NCBI GenBank assembly: GCA_021413675.1
Contig: JAIOQA010000409.1
Span: 1 to 64,000, forward strand
Reading direction: 5' to 3'
Source of the DNA: Deltaproteobacteria bacterium
Lineage (GTDB): Bacteria; Myxococcota_A; Polyangia; Haliangiales; Haliangiaceae
Length of the DNA: 64,000 nt
Position numbers and translations under genes: made by a program. Positions 43,605 to 54,618 of the stretch are shown piece after piece (within the stretch, counting starts at the first letter, position 1; every line of letters starts with the position of its first letter). The notes under the pieces were generated by a model. That model did no database searches. It was not told the origin of the DNA and was given only the letters and a program-made list of their open reading frames with translations.

Positions 43605-46598
43605 ATGAGACGATCGTTCGCAGGGATCGCGGCGCTGGTGGTGGGCATCGCGATCGCGGTGGTCGCGTACAGCCGCTGTGGAGGTGACGCGACGGCGCCG
43701 GGTGCGAGCGCGCCCGGCACGAGCGCGGCGGTGGCCGCCCCGGGCGATCGCGCGGCCGGCGCTCGCCCGGCGGATCGCGGCGCGTCCGCGGATCCGCGAA
43801 CCCTGCCGCGCGGTCGCGTGAGCGGCACCGTCCGCGCGCACGGCGCCGGGCCGATCGCCGGCGCCCAGGTGTGCGCGACCTGGTACGCCCGCGGCCTCGG
43901 CGCGGAGGAGACCCGCGAGCCGCTGTGCGCGATCACCGACGCCAGCGGTCGCTACGCCCTGACCGACCTGGTGCCGGGCTCGTACCAGCTCTACGGCTCG
44001 GCGGCGCACTACAAGCCAGAGGCCTGGCACGACGCGCAGCACGAGAGCTCGCTGCGCGTGCACGCGGGCCAGGTGATCGACGGCATCGACCTCGAGCTCG
44101 ACGACGGCGGTGTCGAGGTGAAGGGCAAGGTCGCCGACATCAATGGCGGGCCGGTCGCGGGCGCGCTGGTGACCGCGAGCCAGGGCGAGGGCTGGCGGGT
44201 CGGCCCGGGCGGCGCGATGGTGCGCTCCGCCGACGACGGCAGCTTCACGCTGTGGGCTCGCCCCGGCACCGTCACGATCAGCGCGAGCGCCGAGGGCTAC
44301 TCGTCGGGCTCGAAGACCGTGACCGCGCCGGGCGCGCTGGCCCTGGTGCTGCTCACGCCCGAGGCGGTGCTCGCCGGGATCGTCGTCGAGGCCGACACCC
44401 GCCGGCCGGTCGCCGGGGCGCTGGTCAGCGCCGGCTCCGACTGGCGCGACGGCGAGGGTCAGCGCTCGAGCGCGCTCACCGACGCGACCGGGCACTTCCG
44501 CCTCACGCGGTTGCCGCCGGGGCGCTACAAGCCGAGCGCGACGGCGAACGAGGGCTACGGCGAGCCCGCCGAGAGCGTGTTGCTCGCCCTGGGCCAGACC
44601 GTCGAGGGCATCGAGATCCCGCTGCACCCGACCGCGACGATCCGCGGCAAGGTCGTGCTCGACGGCGCCGACGCCAGGCCGTGCCCCCGCGGCTGGGTCT
44701 CGATCCTGGATGCGGCGCGCGATCAGCGCAGCGGCGCGGAGATCGACGACGACGGCACCGTCACGATCCGCAGCGTGCTGCCGGGCGACTACAAGGTCGA
44801 CGTGTGGTGCACCGATCACCTGTCGCGCGATCACTACGATCCGATCACCGTGGCGCGCGCCGACGTCGACGGGCTCGTCTGGACCGTCGGCGATGGCGGC
44901 ACCGTGGTCGGACGCATCCACACCGCGGCCGGCGATCCGGTGCAAGGCAACGTCAACGCCGCGAAGCGCGGCGGCGACCCGCGCGGGCAGCGCTCCTGGG
45001 GCTGGGGCGAGACCGAACGCGATGGGACCTTCGCGCTGCACGGCCTGGTGCCCGGCAGCTACGACCTCAACGTCTCGCCTGACGACGCGCCCGCGCCGCG
45101 CGCGCCGACGCCGGTCGAGGTCAAGCCCGGCGCGGTCGCGACCGTCGACATCGTCATCGATCAGGGCGGCACGATCACCGGCACCGTGGTCGACGAGCGC
45201 GGCGCACCGGTCACCGGCGCGAGCGTGCGCGCGGTCGGCACGCGCTGGAGCTGGGACGGCGGCGCCATGACCGCCGACGACGGCACGTTCACGATCCGCG
45301 GCGCCGATCCGGGCGAGGTGCGGGTCACCGCGGCGCGCGGCTGGGACGCGATGCGCGCCCCGGGCTCGACCGACGACGACACCCAGGGCAAGCGGATCAC
45401 CGTGGTCGCCGGCAAGAGCGTGAGCGTGCGGCTCGTGGTCGAGAGCCAGGGCGGCTCGATCAGCGGCACCGTCGCCGACGCGACCGGCCAGCCGATCGCC
45501 GACGCCTACGTGACCGCGGCCCGCGAGTCCGACGCCGCCGGCGCCGCGTCGGGCGACGGCGTGCGCGGCGCGCACTGGACCTGGGACCGCAAGCCGATCG
45601 TGACCGCGACCGATGGCTCCTTCACCGTCGATCAGCTCGCGCCCGGGCGCTACACGCTGCGCGCGTACCGGCGCGGCGGCGGCGAGGCGTTCAGCGAGCA
45701 CGTGCCGGTCGGCACCCGCGCGCGCCTCGTCATGAAGCCCGCCGGCGCGATCGCCGGCACCGTCGTCGCGCCCGGCGGCGCCCACGTCGATCGCTTCGCG
45801 GTCGCGCTGATCGATCGCACGACCGGGTTCGCGCGCCACGAGGAGTTCTACGAGACCGGCGGCACCTTCGCGCTGCGCGAGCTGCCCGCGGGGACGTTCA
45901 CGCTCGAGGTCACCGCGCCCGGCGCGCGCGCGTCGCTCCAGCTCGCGCTCACCGAGGGCGAGCACAAGGACGGCGTGGCGCTCAGCCTCGAGCGGATGGT
46001 GACCGTGCGGGGGCACCTGGTCGAGCTCGGCGCGACCACGCCGGTCGCCGAGATGCTGGTGTCGATCTCGGCGGTCAGCGGCGACGAGTCGTTCACCTTC
46101 GATCCGAACAGCGATCCCGAGCGCAAGAACATCAGCGACGCCACCGGCGCGTTCGAGGTCCCGCGCGCGCCGGTCGGCCGCGCGATGGTGACCGCGATGC
46201 CGCTCGACTGGGAGCACTCGCCGTACGGCTTCGTGCGCAAGGTGGTGGTGGTCGCCGCGGGCACCGACGTCGTCGACGTCGGCGCGATCGAGCTGGCGCG
46301 GCGCCGGGTGTCGGCGCGCGATCGCGGCGGCGATCTCGGCTTCGCCTTCGTCGAGGCGCCGCCCGAGACCGAGCCGGATCAGGTCGTCCTGAAGGTCTCG
46401 CACATCGACGCCGGCGGACCGGCGAGCGCGAGCGGCCTCGCGGTCGGTGACGTGGTCGTGGCGGTCGACGGCATCGACGTGCGCGGCGATCGCAACTACC
46501 TCGCCGGCACGCTGCTCGAGGTCCCGACCGGCACGACGCTCAAGCTCGGCCTGGCGCGCGGCGCGACGGTGGCGATCGTCGCGGGCAAGCCGCAGTGA
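43605..46598 (+). CDS. Large exported repeat protein with C-terminal PDZ domain (copy 1)
   Basis: 997 residues with GAGGAG upstream of the ATG. A signal/anchor helix (AALVVGIAIAVVAYSRCG) is followed by about nine carboxypeptidase-regulatory-like units (for example GKVADINGGPVAGALVTASQ; GTVVDERGAPVTGASVRAVG) and a PDZ domain over the last 90 residues (VVLKVSHIDAGGPASASGLAVGDVVVAVDGIDV). PDZ domains on exported proteins bind C-terminal peptides, often near proteases, but no protease domain is present. The next gene is a tandem paralogue overlapping by 4 nt (GTGA). Both probably form periplasmic or surface scaffolds. Confidence 0.85.
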   Translation: MRRSFAGIAALVVGIAIAVVAYSRCGGDATAPGASAPGTSAAVAAPGDRAAGARPADRGASADPRTLPRGRVSGTVRAHGAGPIAGAQVCATWYARGLGAEETREPLCAITDASGRYALTDLVPGSYQLYGSAAHYKPEAWHDAQHESSLRVHAGQVIDGIDLELDDGGVEVKGKVADINGGPVAGALVTASQGEGWRVGPGGAMVRSADDGSFTLWARPGTVTISASAEGYSSGSKTVTAPGALALVLLTPEAVLAGIVVEADTRRPVAGALVSAGSDWRDGEGQRSSALTDATGHFRLTRLPPGRYKPSATANEGYGEPAESVLLALGQTVEGIEIPLHPTATIRGKVVLDGADARPCPRGWVSILDAARDQRSGAEIDDDGTVTIRSVLPGDYKVDVWCTDHLSRDHYDPITVARADVDGLVWTVGDGGTVVGRIHTAAGDPVQGNVNAAKRGGDPRGQRSWGWGETERDGTFALHGLVPGSYDLNVSPDDAPAPRAPTPVEVKPGAVATVDIVIDQGGTITGTVVDERGAPVTGASVRAVGTRWSWDGGAMTADDGTFTIRGADPGEVRVTAARGWDAMRAPGSTDDDTQGKRITVVAGKSVSVRLVVESQGGSISGTVADATGQPIADAYVTAARESDAAGAASGDGVRGAHWTWDRKPIVTATDGSFTVDQLAPGRYTLRAYRRGGGEAFSEHVPVGTRARLVMKPAGAIAGTVVAPGGAHVDRFAVALIDRTTGFARHEEFYETGGTFALRELPAGTFTLEVTAPGARASLQLALTEGEHKDGVALSLERMVTVRGHLVELGATTPVAEMLVSISAVSGDESFTFDPNSDPERKNISDATGAFEVPRAPVGRAMVTAMPLDWEHSPYGFVRKVVVVAAGTDVVDVGAIELARRRVSARDRGGDLGFAFVEAPPETEPDQVVLKVSHIDAGGPASASGLAVGDVVVAVDGIDVRGDRNYLAGTLLEVPTGTTLKLGLARGATVAIVAGKPQ

Positions 46599-49534
46599 AG
46601 CGCGCGATCGGCGCCGCGCTCGCGATCGGCGCGATCCTCGTGATCGTGCTGCTGCGGTGCCGGAGCGCCGCGCCCGACGTGCCCGCGACCGCGCCTGGCG
46701 CGAGCACCGCCGGATCCTCGCCACACGCGCGCGCGACCGCGCCGACGCGCGATCCGCGCCAGCAACCGCGCGGGCGGATCACCGGCGCCGTGCGCGCCCG
46801 TGGCGGTGGACCGATCGCGGCGCGGGTCTGCGCGACCTGGAGCTCGCGCGACCTCGGCAGCGAGGAGACCCGCGCGCCGGTCTGCGCCGACGCGGGTGCC
46901 GACGGCCGCTACGCGCTCGTGGATCTGGCCGCTGGCGACTACCGCGTGCACGCGATGGCGCCGCGGTTCGTGCCCGCGGCGTGGCGCGCCGCGAACCGCG
47001 CCGACGAGCTCCACCTGCGCGCGGGCGAGACCCGCGCCGACATCGATCTCGAGCTCGATGGCGACGCGGTCGAGGTACGCGGCGTCGTCGTCGACGTCAA
47101 CGGCGGGCCGATCGGCGGCGCGCTGGTGACCACCGGCGAGGACGGCTGGTGGTCGGCCTCGCCGGCCGGCGGCTTTGTCCGGTCAGCGGACGATGGCACC
47201 TTCACGCTGTGGGCCAAGGCCGGCACGAACACCGTGCGCGCGACCGCCGATGGCTACGCGCCCGGCGCCCGCGCGGCCACCGCGCCCGGCACGTTCGTCG
47301 AGGTCCAGCTGACGCCCGAGGCGGTGCTCGCCGGCACCGTCGTCGATGCCACCAGCCACGCGCCGATCGCGGGGGCGCTGGTCCAGTCGCGCTCGCGCGC
47401 GGGCGACAGCGCGATCACCGACGCGGCCGGTCGCTTCCGCATCACCGGGCTCGTGCCGGGGCGCTACAAGCCGCGCGCCACAGCCGCCGGAGGCTACGGC
47501 GAGGCCGCCGAGAGCGTCTTGCTGGCGCTCGGCCAGACCGTCGACGGCGTGACGATCGAGCTGCACCCCGCGGCCGTGGTCAGCGGCAAGGTCGAGCTCG
47601 AGCCCGGCCTGGCGCCGTGCACGCACGGCTCGGTCAGCCTGCGCGAACCGGCGAGCGGCGAGAGCCACAGCAGCGACCTCGACGCCGACGGCACCGTCGC
47701 GATGCAGGGCGTGCTGCCCGGCACCTACCAGGTCACGATCGAGTGCACCGACCACCTCGCGCGCGATCAGTACCCGCCGGTCGTCGTCGCCGCCGCCGAT
47801 GTCGTCGGGCTGCGCTGGCCGGTCAGCGACGGCGGCGCGATCACCGGGCGCGTCCACACCCGCGATGGCCAGCCGCTCGCCGAGGTGTGGGTGCGCGCGT
47901 CGACCACCGGCGGCGATCCGCGCGCGCAGCGATCGTGGGCCTCGCAGCGCAGCGCGCGCGACGGCAGCTTCACGCTCGCCGGTCTGGTCGCGGGCAGCTA
48001 CGAGGTGCACGCCTCACCGGAGGACCTGCCAGAACCGCGCGATCCTGCGCGCGCCGTCGTCGCGATCGGCGCGGTCGCGACCGTCGACATCGCGATCGAT
48101 CCAGGGGCCACGATCACCGGCACGGTGGTCGACGAGCACGGCGCGCCGGTCAAGGACGCCACGGTCGAAGCGACAGGTCCGCGCTGGACCGCGGGCGGGC
48201 GCACGCGCACCGCCGACGACGGCACGTTCACGATGCACGGCGTCGCGGTCGGCGAGCTCCGCGTCACCGCGAGTCGCGGCTGGGAATCGCTGCGCGCGCC
48301 CGGCGCCACCGACGACGACACGCCCGGCACGCGGGTCACGACGACCGCGGGCGGCACGGTGACGGTCGCGCTGGTGGTCGAGAGCCAGCGCGGCACGATC
48401 CGGGGCGCCGTCGTCGATGCGCAGGGCCAGCCGGTCGCCGATGCGTACGTGAACGTCGCCCGCGAACCGGATAGCGCCGGCGCCGCGAAGGGCAGCGCGG
48501 TCCGCGACTCGCGGTGGTCGTGGGATCACCGCCCGGTGGTGACCGCGACCGACGGTACGTTCACGATCGTCGACCTCGCCCCCGGCAACTACACCGTGCG
48601 CGCCGATCGCCGCGGCGGTGGCGAGGCGGTCGCCGAGCACGTGCCCGTCCTTGGCCGCGCGCAGCTCGTGATGAAGCCCGGCGGCGCGATCACCGGGACC
48701 GTCGTCGGCGGCGATGGCGCGCCGCTCGATCGGTTCGACCTCGCGGTGATCGATCGCCTCACCGGGTTCCGGCGCCGCGAGTCGTACTACCAGACCGCGG
48801 GCGCGTTCGCGCTGCGCGATCTCCCGGCCGGGACGTTCACGCTGACCGCGACCGCCACCGGCGCCGAAGCCAGCGTCGACCTCGCGCTCGCTGATGGCGA
48901 ACACGAGGATGGCGTGCGCATCGAGGTCGTCGCGATGGTCGCGGTGCGCGGACGGCTCGTCGAGCTCGGCACCGGCGCGCCCGCGCCCGGGCTCGCCGTC
49001 GCGATCGCCTCGGCACGCGGCGGCGGCACCGGGTTCGCCTCGAACGCCGACGCCGCGCACGCCAACGTCAGCGACGCCGCGGGCCGCTTCGAGCTGGCGC
49101 GCGCGCCGCGCGGACGCGCGATGCTGACGATGATGCCGACCGACTGGGACGCCTCGCCGTACGGCCTCGCGCGCGCGCTGGTCGTCGTCGGCACCGGCCC
49201 CGGCGTGATCGATCTCGGCGACGTCGAGGTCGCGCGGTCGCGGCTCAAGCCGCGGGATCGGCCTGGCGACCTCGGCTTCGATCTCGCGGACGATCCGGCC
49301 GACGCCGAGCCCGACGCGCGGGTCCTCAAAGTCGCGCACCTCGACGCCGGTGGCCCGGCGAGCGCCACCGGGCTCGCGGTCGGCGACGTGATCGTCGCGG
49401 TCGACGGCACCGACGTGCGCGCCGCGCGCTACTACCTCTCGCGCACGCTCCTGCGCGTGCCGACCGGCGGCACGGTCGCGCTCACCCTCGCCCGCGGCCC
49501 GACGATCACGATCACCGCCGGCAAGCCCGAGTAG
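46595..49534 (+). CDS. Large exported repeat protein with C-terminal PDZ domain (copy 2)
   Basis: 979 residues, GTG start overlapping the previous stop. The layout is the same: hydrophobic N-terminus (IGAALAIGAILVIVLLRC), carboxypeptidase-regulatory-like beta-sandwich string, and a PDZ domain ending TITAGKPE. It aligns with copy 1 along its whole length at roughly half identity by eye, with the best-kept stretches in LTPEAVLAG, LPPGRYKP/LVPGRYKP, ESVLLALGQTV and the PDZ domain. This is an old gene duplication kept as an operon, perhaps encoding the two subunits of one heteromeric structure (inference). Confidence 0.85.
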   Translation: MKRAIGAALAIGAILVIVLLRCRSAAPDVPATAPGASTAGSSPHARATAPTRDPRQQPRGRITGAVRARGGGPIAARVCATWSSRDLGSEETRAPVCADAGADGRYALVDLAAGDYRVHAMAPRFVPAAWRAANRADELHLRAGETRADIDLELDGDAVEVRGVVVDVNGGPIGGALVTTGEDGWWSASPAGGFVRSADDGTFTLWAKAGTNTVRATADGYAPGARAATAPGTFVEVQLTPEAVLAGTVVDATSHAPIAGALVQSRSRAGDSAITDAAGRFRITGLVPGRYKPRATAAGGYGEAAESVLLALGQTVDGVTIELHPAAVVSGKVELEPGLAPCTHGSVSLREPASGESHSSDLDADGTVAMQGVLPGTYQVTIECTDHLARDQYPPVVVAAADVVGLRWPVSDGGAITGRVHTRDGQPLAEVWVRASTTGGDPRAQRSWASQRSARDGSFTLAGLVAGSYEVHASPEDLPEPRDPARAVVAIGAVATVDIAIDPGATITGTVVDEHGAPVKDATVEATGPRWTAGGRTRTADDGTFTMHGVAVGELRVTASRGWESLRAPGATDDDTPGTRVTTTAGGTVTVALVVESQRGTIRGAVVDAQGQPVADAYVNVAREPDSAGAAKGSAVRDSRWSWDHRPVVTATDGTFTIVDLAPGNYTVRADRRGGGEAVAEHVPVLGRAQLVMKPGGAITGTVVGGDGAPLDRFDLAVIDRLTGFRRRESYYQTAGAFALRDLPAGTFTLTATATGAEASVDLALADGEHEDGVRIEVVAMVAVRGRLVELGTGAPAPGLAVAIASARGGGTGFASNADAAHANVSDAAGRFELARAPRGRAMLTMMPTDWDASPYGLARALVVVGTGPGVIDLGDVEVARSRLKPRDRPGDLGFDLADDPADAEPDARVLKVAHLDAGGPASATGLAVGDVIVAVDGTDVRAARYYLSRTLLRVPTGGTVALTLARGPTITITAGKPE

Positions 49535-49551
49535 CCGCGATCGGCTACCGG

Positions 49552-49896
49552 TTACGCGCCGCGGCCCGGGCCGCGCCAGCGCTGGATGCGCGGCGGCCAC
49601 GCGGCCAGGCCATCGGCCTTGCGGTTCGGCGTCGCGCGCGCGACCAGCTTGGCGATCATCGCGAGCATCGCGGCCTGGGCCTCGGGCGCGGCGGTGATCG
49701 CGGTCAGCTCGACCCGGCCGTCGTCGCGCAGGATCGCGTCGTAGTCCCAGCGCGCGTCGGCGCTGACGATCGCCGCCTTGTACTGCGCGTGATCGCCGCG
49801 ATCGGCGACGCGCTCGAGCACGTAGCGCGCGCCGGCCTCGGGCACGAGCGCGTCCAGCGCGCCCAGCGCCGCCTCGTCGTCGTCGTCGAAGCTCAC
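49552..49896 (-). CDS. Hypothetical protein, translationally coupled to sulfatase-like gene
   Basis: 114 residues if the GTG at 49896 is used, which overlaps the upstream stop as GTGA. The sequence is a small alpha/beta protein ([77 protein letters not shown]) with a basic, Trp/Pro-containing tail. I recognise no family. Coupling suggests a common role with the lipoprotein hydrolase upstream, but that is only inference. Confidence 0.65.
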   Translation of the reverse strand: MSFDDDDEAALGALDALVPEAGARYVLERVADRGDHAQYKAAIVSADARWDYDAILRDDGRVELTAITAAPEAQAAMLAMIAKLVARATPNRKADGLAAWPPRIQRWRGPGRGA

Positions 49897-52127
49897 TCGC
49901 CGAGATCCGTGGCGAAGCGCGCGGTCACGTTCGCGGCGTTGCCCCACTGCGACTTCTTCCAGTCCTTGTTCCACGTGCGCAGGATCCAGGTCGGATCGAG
50001 CACCGCGCGCGCGCCGACCTCGGCCTCGGGCTTGCCCCAGAGATCCTTCATCTCGTCGGGATCAGCGGCGAGGTCGTAGACCTTCGGGTCGCTGATGCCG
50101 TTGACCCGCAGCTTCCAGTGACCGAGGCGCGGGCCGTGCGCGCGCTCGTACATCGACGACACCGACAGCCGCGGATAGCCGCGGCCCACGCCCTCCGCGA
50201 GCGGCACCAGCGACTCGCCCTGCCACTCCGGGTCCATCGGCGCGCCCAGCGCGTCGGCCATCGTCGGCAGGATGTCGATGCCCTCGCTGCCCTCGGCGAT
50301 CTTGCCGGCGGGGAACAGCGGCGGGTAGTGGATGAGCAGCGGCACGTGCACGAGCATGTCGCGCACCGACTGGCCGTGGCCCACGCGCCCGTCCTCCCAC
50401 TGCTCGTCGCCGTGATCGGCGGTGATGATGAGCATCGTCTGATCCCAGATGCCCATCGCCTGCAGCTTCTCGACCAGCTGGCGCAGGATGTCGTCCTGGT
50501 AGCTGACGTTGGAGTCGTAGAGCGCGCGGACATGCGTGATCTCGCGATCGGTGAGCCCGCCGTTGTGCTCCTTGCTGGTCGCCGCCTTGCCCGCGTCCTC
50601 GCCCGAGAACGTGTCCTTGAAGCGACCGCTGTAGTCCGGATCGTACTTCGACAGCCACGGCTCCTTCGCGCGCCACGACACGTGGGTGTCGACGGTGCCG
50701 ATGTAGAGGAACCACGGCTCCTTCTTGTCGCCGACGAACTTGAGGCCGTGGGCGAGCAGGTCCTCGGCCTTGAGCCCGGTCTCCTCCTCGATGTGGTTCG
50801 AGAACACGCTCCAGCCCGAGCCGAAGCCCTTCTTGGGCCGCACGTAGCCGTTGGCCGAGACGCCCGCGACGTAGAGGCCCGCCGACTTGGCGACCTCGTC
50901 GATCGTGTTCCAGGTGTCGACCAGCGGATCCTTGTCGCCGACCATGCCGTGCTTGATCGAGTACATCGAGGTCCACATCGAGGCGTGGCTGACGCGCGAC
51001 TCGTTGCCCTGGTCGTAGTGCTGCAGGAACACCGCGCCGGTCTCCGCGAGCTTCTCCCAGGTCGGGACCTCGGGCCGCGCGCTCGAGTTGAACGGCTTCA
51101 CGCGATCGGCGCGCAGCGAGTCCATGATGAAGAAGACGACGTATTTCGGCGCCGCGCCGCGCGCCGGCTTGGCGACCTCGCCGGGCACGACCAGCGCGGC
51201 CTTGGCGATCCGGGTCTTGGGGCAGCCGCCGCCGGTGAGATCGATGCGCGCGGCCTTGCCGGCGAGCGCCGCGAGATCGACCGCCGAGCCGAGCCCGGTC
51301 AGCTTGCCCTCGGCGGTCGCGCCGTCCTCGGCGGTGACCTTGACCGCGACCTCGCAGGCGCCGTCGCGCAGGTCGCCGGTGAGCTTGCCCTTGTCGGGGA
51401 TGAAGGCGAACCAGCTCATGCCGCCGCCGTCGGGCAGCACCAGGCTCTGATCGTTGGTGTCGTAGAAGACCGTCGCGTCGTCGGCGGGCGCGGCGCTGCC
51501 GCCGACCGCGATCCACGCGACATCGAGGCCGGAGCTCTGCGCGAAGAACAGGAGCTCGTTCTCGCCCTCCTTGAGCTGACCGGCGGGCGGCGTGAACTCG
51601 ACCGTCGACCAGCCCGAGGTCAGCTTGCCGTGGACATCGTTGCCGCCGTTGACGCGCAGGTCGAACGGCTGATCCTTCGCGGCATAGGCGCGGACGCGGA
51701 CGGTGCCGGCCTGAACCTGGGCCGCGGTCAGCGGCACCTCGACCTTGGCGCTCTTGCCGGTCATGTGCGCGACCTTGACGTCGCCCTGGGTCTTGCGCAG
51801 CTCCCACGCGAGCTGCTTGATCTCGCGGGTGTTGCCGAAGCGCACGTACTTGGCGAAGCCCGCCGAGCCCGCGGGCAAGACCAGCGCGCCGCCGCGCGCG
51901 AGGTGCGCGCTCAGGCGATTGTCGACGAGAGAATAGACTGCGTGCTCGGGCCCGCGCGACGGCGCCTGGGCCGGCGGCTTGCTCGGCGCCGGCGCGCCGC
52001 TGCCGCCGCTGCCGCCAGCCCCGGATGGGCCCGCGCTGCCGCTCGCCCCACCGCCCTCTTCCTTCTTGCTGCCGCACGCGGCGAGCCCCAGAGCCAACGA
52101 CACGATCAAAGAGGAGCGACTGAGCAT
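49893..52127 (-). CDS. Sulfatase-superfamily lipoprotein hydrolase lacking the sulfatase Cys
   Basis: 744 residues from the ATG at 52127. Lipobox LAAC, Gly/Ser linker, a beta-rich N-terminal half of about 290 residues, then an alkaline-phosphatase-superfamily domain: [15 protein letters not shown] (metal site), [18 protein letters not shown] at the nucleophile position, [20 protein letters not shown] (metal ligands) and [10 protein letters not shown]. True sulfatases have C/S-x-P-S-R converted to formylglycine; here SHAS replaces it, as in phosphatase or phosphotransferase-like members. It may act on phosphate or phosphonate esters of surface lipids or glycans. Upstream, TTGCTA-18 nt-TAGGGT-7 nt-ATG gives a promoter with almost no leader. 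Confidence 0.85.
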   Translation of the reverse strand: MLSRSSLIVSLALGLAACGSKKEEGGGASGSAGPSGAGGSGGSGAPAPSKPPAQAPSRGPEHAVYSLVDNRLSAHLARGGALVLPAGSAGFAKYVRFGNTREIKQLAWELRKTQGDVKVAHMTGKSAKVEVPLTAAQVQAGTVRVRAYAAKDQPFDLRVNGGNDVHGKLTSGWSTVEFTPPAGQLKEGENELLFFAQSSGLDVAWIAVGGSAAPADDATVFYDTNDQSLVLPDGGGMSWFAFIPDKGKLTGDLRDGACEVAVKVTAEDGATAEGKLTGLGSAVDLAALAGKAARIDLTGGGCPKTRIAKAALVVPGEVAKPARGAAPKYVVFFIMDSLRADRVKPFNSSARPEVPTWEKLAETGAVFLQHYDQGNESRVSHASMWTSMYSIKHGMVGDKDPLVDTWNTIDEVAKSAGLYVAGVSANGYVRPKKGFGSGWSVFSNHIEEETGLKAEDLLAHGLKFVGDKKEPWFLYIGTVDTHVSWRAKEPWLSKYDPDYSGRFKDTFSGEDAGKAATSKEHNGGLTDREITHVRALYDSNVSYQDDILRQLVEKLQAMGIWDQTMLIITADHGDEQWEDGRVGHGQSVRDMLVHVPLLIHYPPLFPAGKIAEGSEGIDILPTMADALGAPMDPEWQGESLVPLAEGVGRGYPRLSVSSMYERAHGPRLGHWKLRVNGISDPKVYDLAADPDEMKDLWGKPEAEVGARAVLDPTWILRTWNKDWKKSQWGNAANVTARFATDLGE

Positions 52128-52134
52128 CGATCGA

Positions 52135-52140
52135 ACCCTA
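52135..52140 (-). promoter_or_regulatory. -10 box TAGGGT, 7 nt before ATG, with -35 TTGCTA
   Basis: Minus strand: TTGCTA (52164-52159), 18-nt spacer, TAGGGT (52140-52135), 7 nt, ATG at 52127. This is the best complete promoter among the leaderless set. Confidence 0.6.
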
Positions 52141-52235
52141 CGCATGGGTTGGGAGAGGTAGCAAAATTCCGGCGCTCGCGCCGTCGCGAACCCGCGTCGG
52201 ATGCGGATCGCCACGAAACGCGCCAGCCACCGCGG

Positions 52236-53000
52236 CTATTGCGTGACCCGCCAGCCGTGGCTGTACAGGTTCATGCGGCCGCCGCGCACGAACCCGCACG
52301 CGGTCACGCCGAACCGCTCGCAGACGTCGATCGCCAGGGTCGACGGCGCCGAGATCGCGACGACGATCGGGATGCCTGCCGCGACCGCCTTCTGCGCCAG
52401 CTCGTAGCCCAGGCGGCCCGACAGGATCGCGATCAGCGCGCCGCCGGGCAGCCGGTCGTGTTCCGCCGCCCAGCCGATGACCTTGTCGAGGGCGTTGTGG
52501 CGGCCGACATCCTCGCGGACCGCGAGGATCGCGCCGGTGCGATCGGCCAGCGCCGCGCCGTGCAGGCCGCCGGTCGCGCCGAAGGTCGCCTGGGCGGCGC
52601 GCAGCCGATCGGGGAGCGCGGCGATCACCGCGGCGTCGACGCGCCACTCGGCGGTGACCTCGACCGCGCGCCGCTCGAGGTCGGCGATGGTCGCCCGGCC
52701 GCACAGCCCGCAGGCCGCGGACGCCACCAGCGATCGTGCCCCGAACGCCGCCGCCGGCAGATCCAGCTCGATGAGATCGGTCGCGACCTGCGTGATGGTC
52801 GCGGTGGCCGCGCCGGCGATGCCCTCGGCGATCGCCAGCCCGCGGGCCAGCTCGCGATCGTGACCGGGCGTGCGCAGGATCGTGGCGACCAGGGCGCCGC
52901 GCGCGGTCAGCTCGAGCGGCGCCTCGTCCACGATCAGATCGGTGGTCGCGGTCCGGGCGCCCCCGACCTCGAGCCTCTCGATCGCGCGCACGGACGTCAC
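52236..53000 (-). CDS. fdhD: Formate dehydrogenase accessory sulfurtransferase FdhD
   Basis: About 254 residues from the GTG at 53000 (a TTG at 53051 after GGAG is an alternative giving 17 more residues). FdhD transfers sulfur from IscS to the molybdenum cofactor of formate dehydrogenase. Visible features: [22 protein letters not shown], the Cys loop [38 protein letters not shown] and [18 protein letters not shown], all FdhD signatures. No formate dehydrogenase or moa/moe genes are in the window, so the target enzyme is elsewhere. It is divergent from the HD-domain gene with about 120 bp between. Confidence 0.95.
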   Translation of the reverse strand: MTSVRAIERLEVGGARTATTDLIVDEAPLELTARGALVATILRTPGHDRELARGLAIAEGIAGAATATITQVATDLIELDLPAAAFGARSLVASAACGLCGRATIADLERRAVEVTAEWRVDAAVIAALPDRLRAAQATFGATGGLHGAALADRTGAILAVREDVGRHNALDKVIGWAAEHDRLPGGALIAILSGRLGYELAQKAVAAGIPIVVAISAPSTLAIDVCERFGVTACGFVRGGRMNLYSHGWRVTQ

Positions 53001-53107
53001 CGCGCCACTGTGGCCGAGCCCGCGCGCCAAGCCCAGGGAATTGATACGCAAAGCTCCGCGACGGTGGGAACTATGGCCGGGTTTTCGCGCCGTCGCCCCG
53101 ACGTTGG

Positions 53108-53113
53108 TACAGT
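53108..53113 (+). promoter_or_regulatory. -10 box TACAGT, 7 nt before GTG start
   Basis: TACAGT, 7 nt, GTG at 53121. There is no Shine-Dalgarno. It supports GTG 53121 as the start of a leaderless transcript. Confidence 0.5.
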
Positions 53114-53120
53114 CCGCCGC

Positions 53121-54482
<1,362 letters not shown>

Positions 54483-54606
54483 GCCCAGGACGTCCGGCTC
54501 GGCTCGCCGTGCCCGCAGATCTCACGCTAGCTTCCAGGGAACTTCGGACATCGCGGTGCGTCAATGCATGACGCTGCGCGCCTTCATGTCCAAAGGCGCA
54601 GAGTGG

Positions 54607-54612
54607 TATCCT
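54607..54612 (+). promoter_or_regulatory. -10 box TATCCT, 6 nt before GTG start
   Basis: TATCCT, 6 nt (GCGACC), GTG at 54619. It fits the same leaderless spacing as several other genes and is the reason for preferring GTG 54619 over ATG 54568 or 54586. Confidence 0.5.
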
Positions 54613-54618
54613 GCGACC

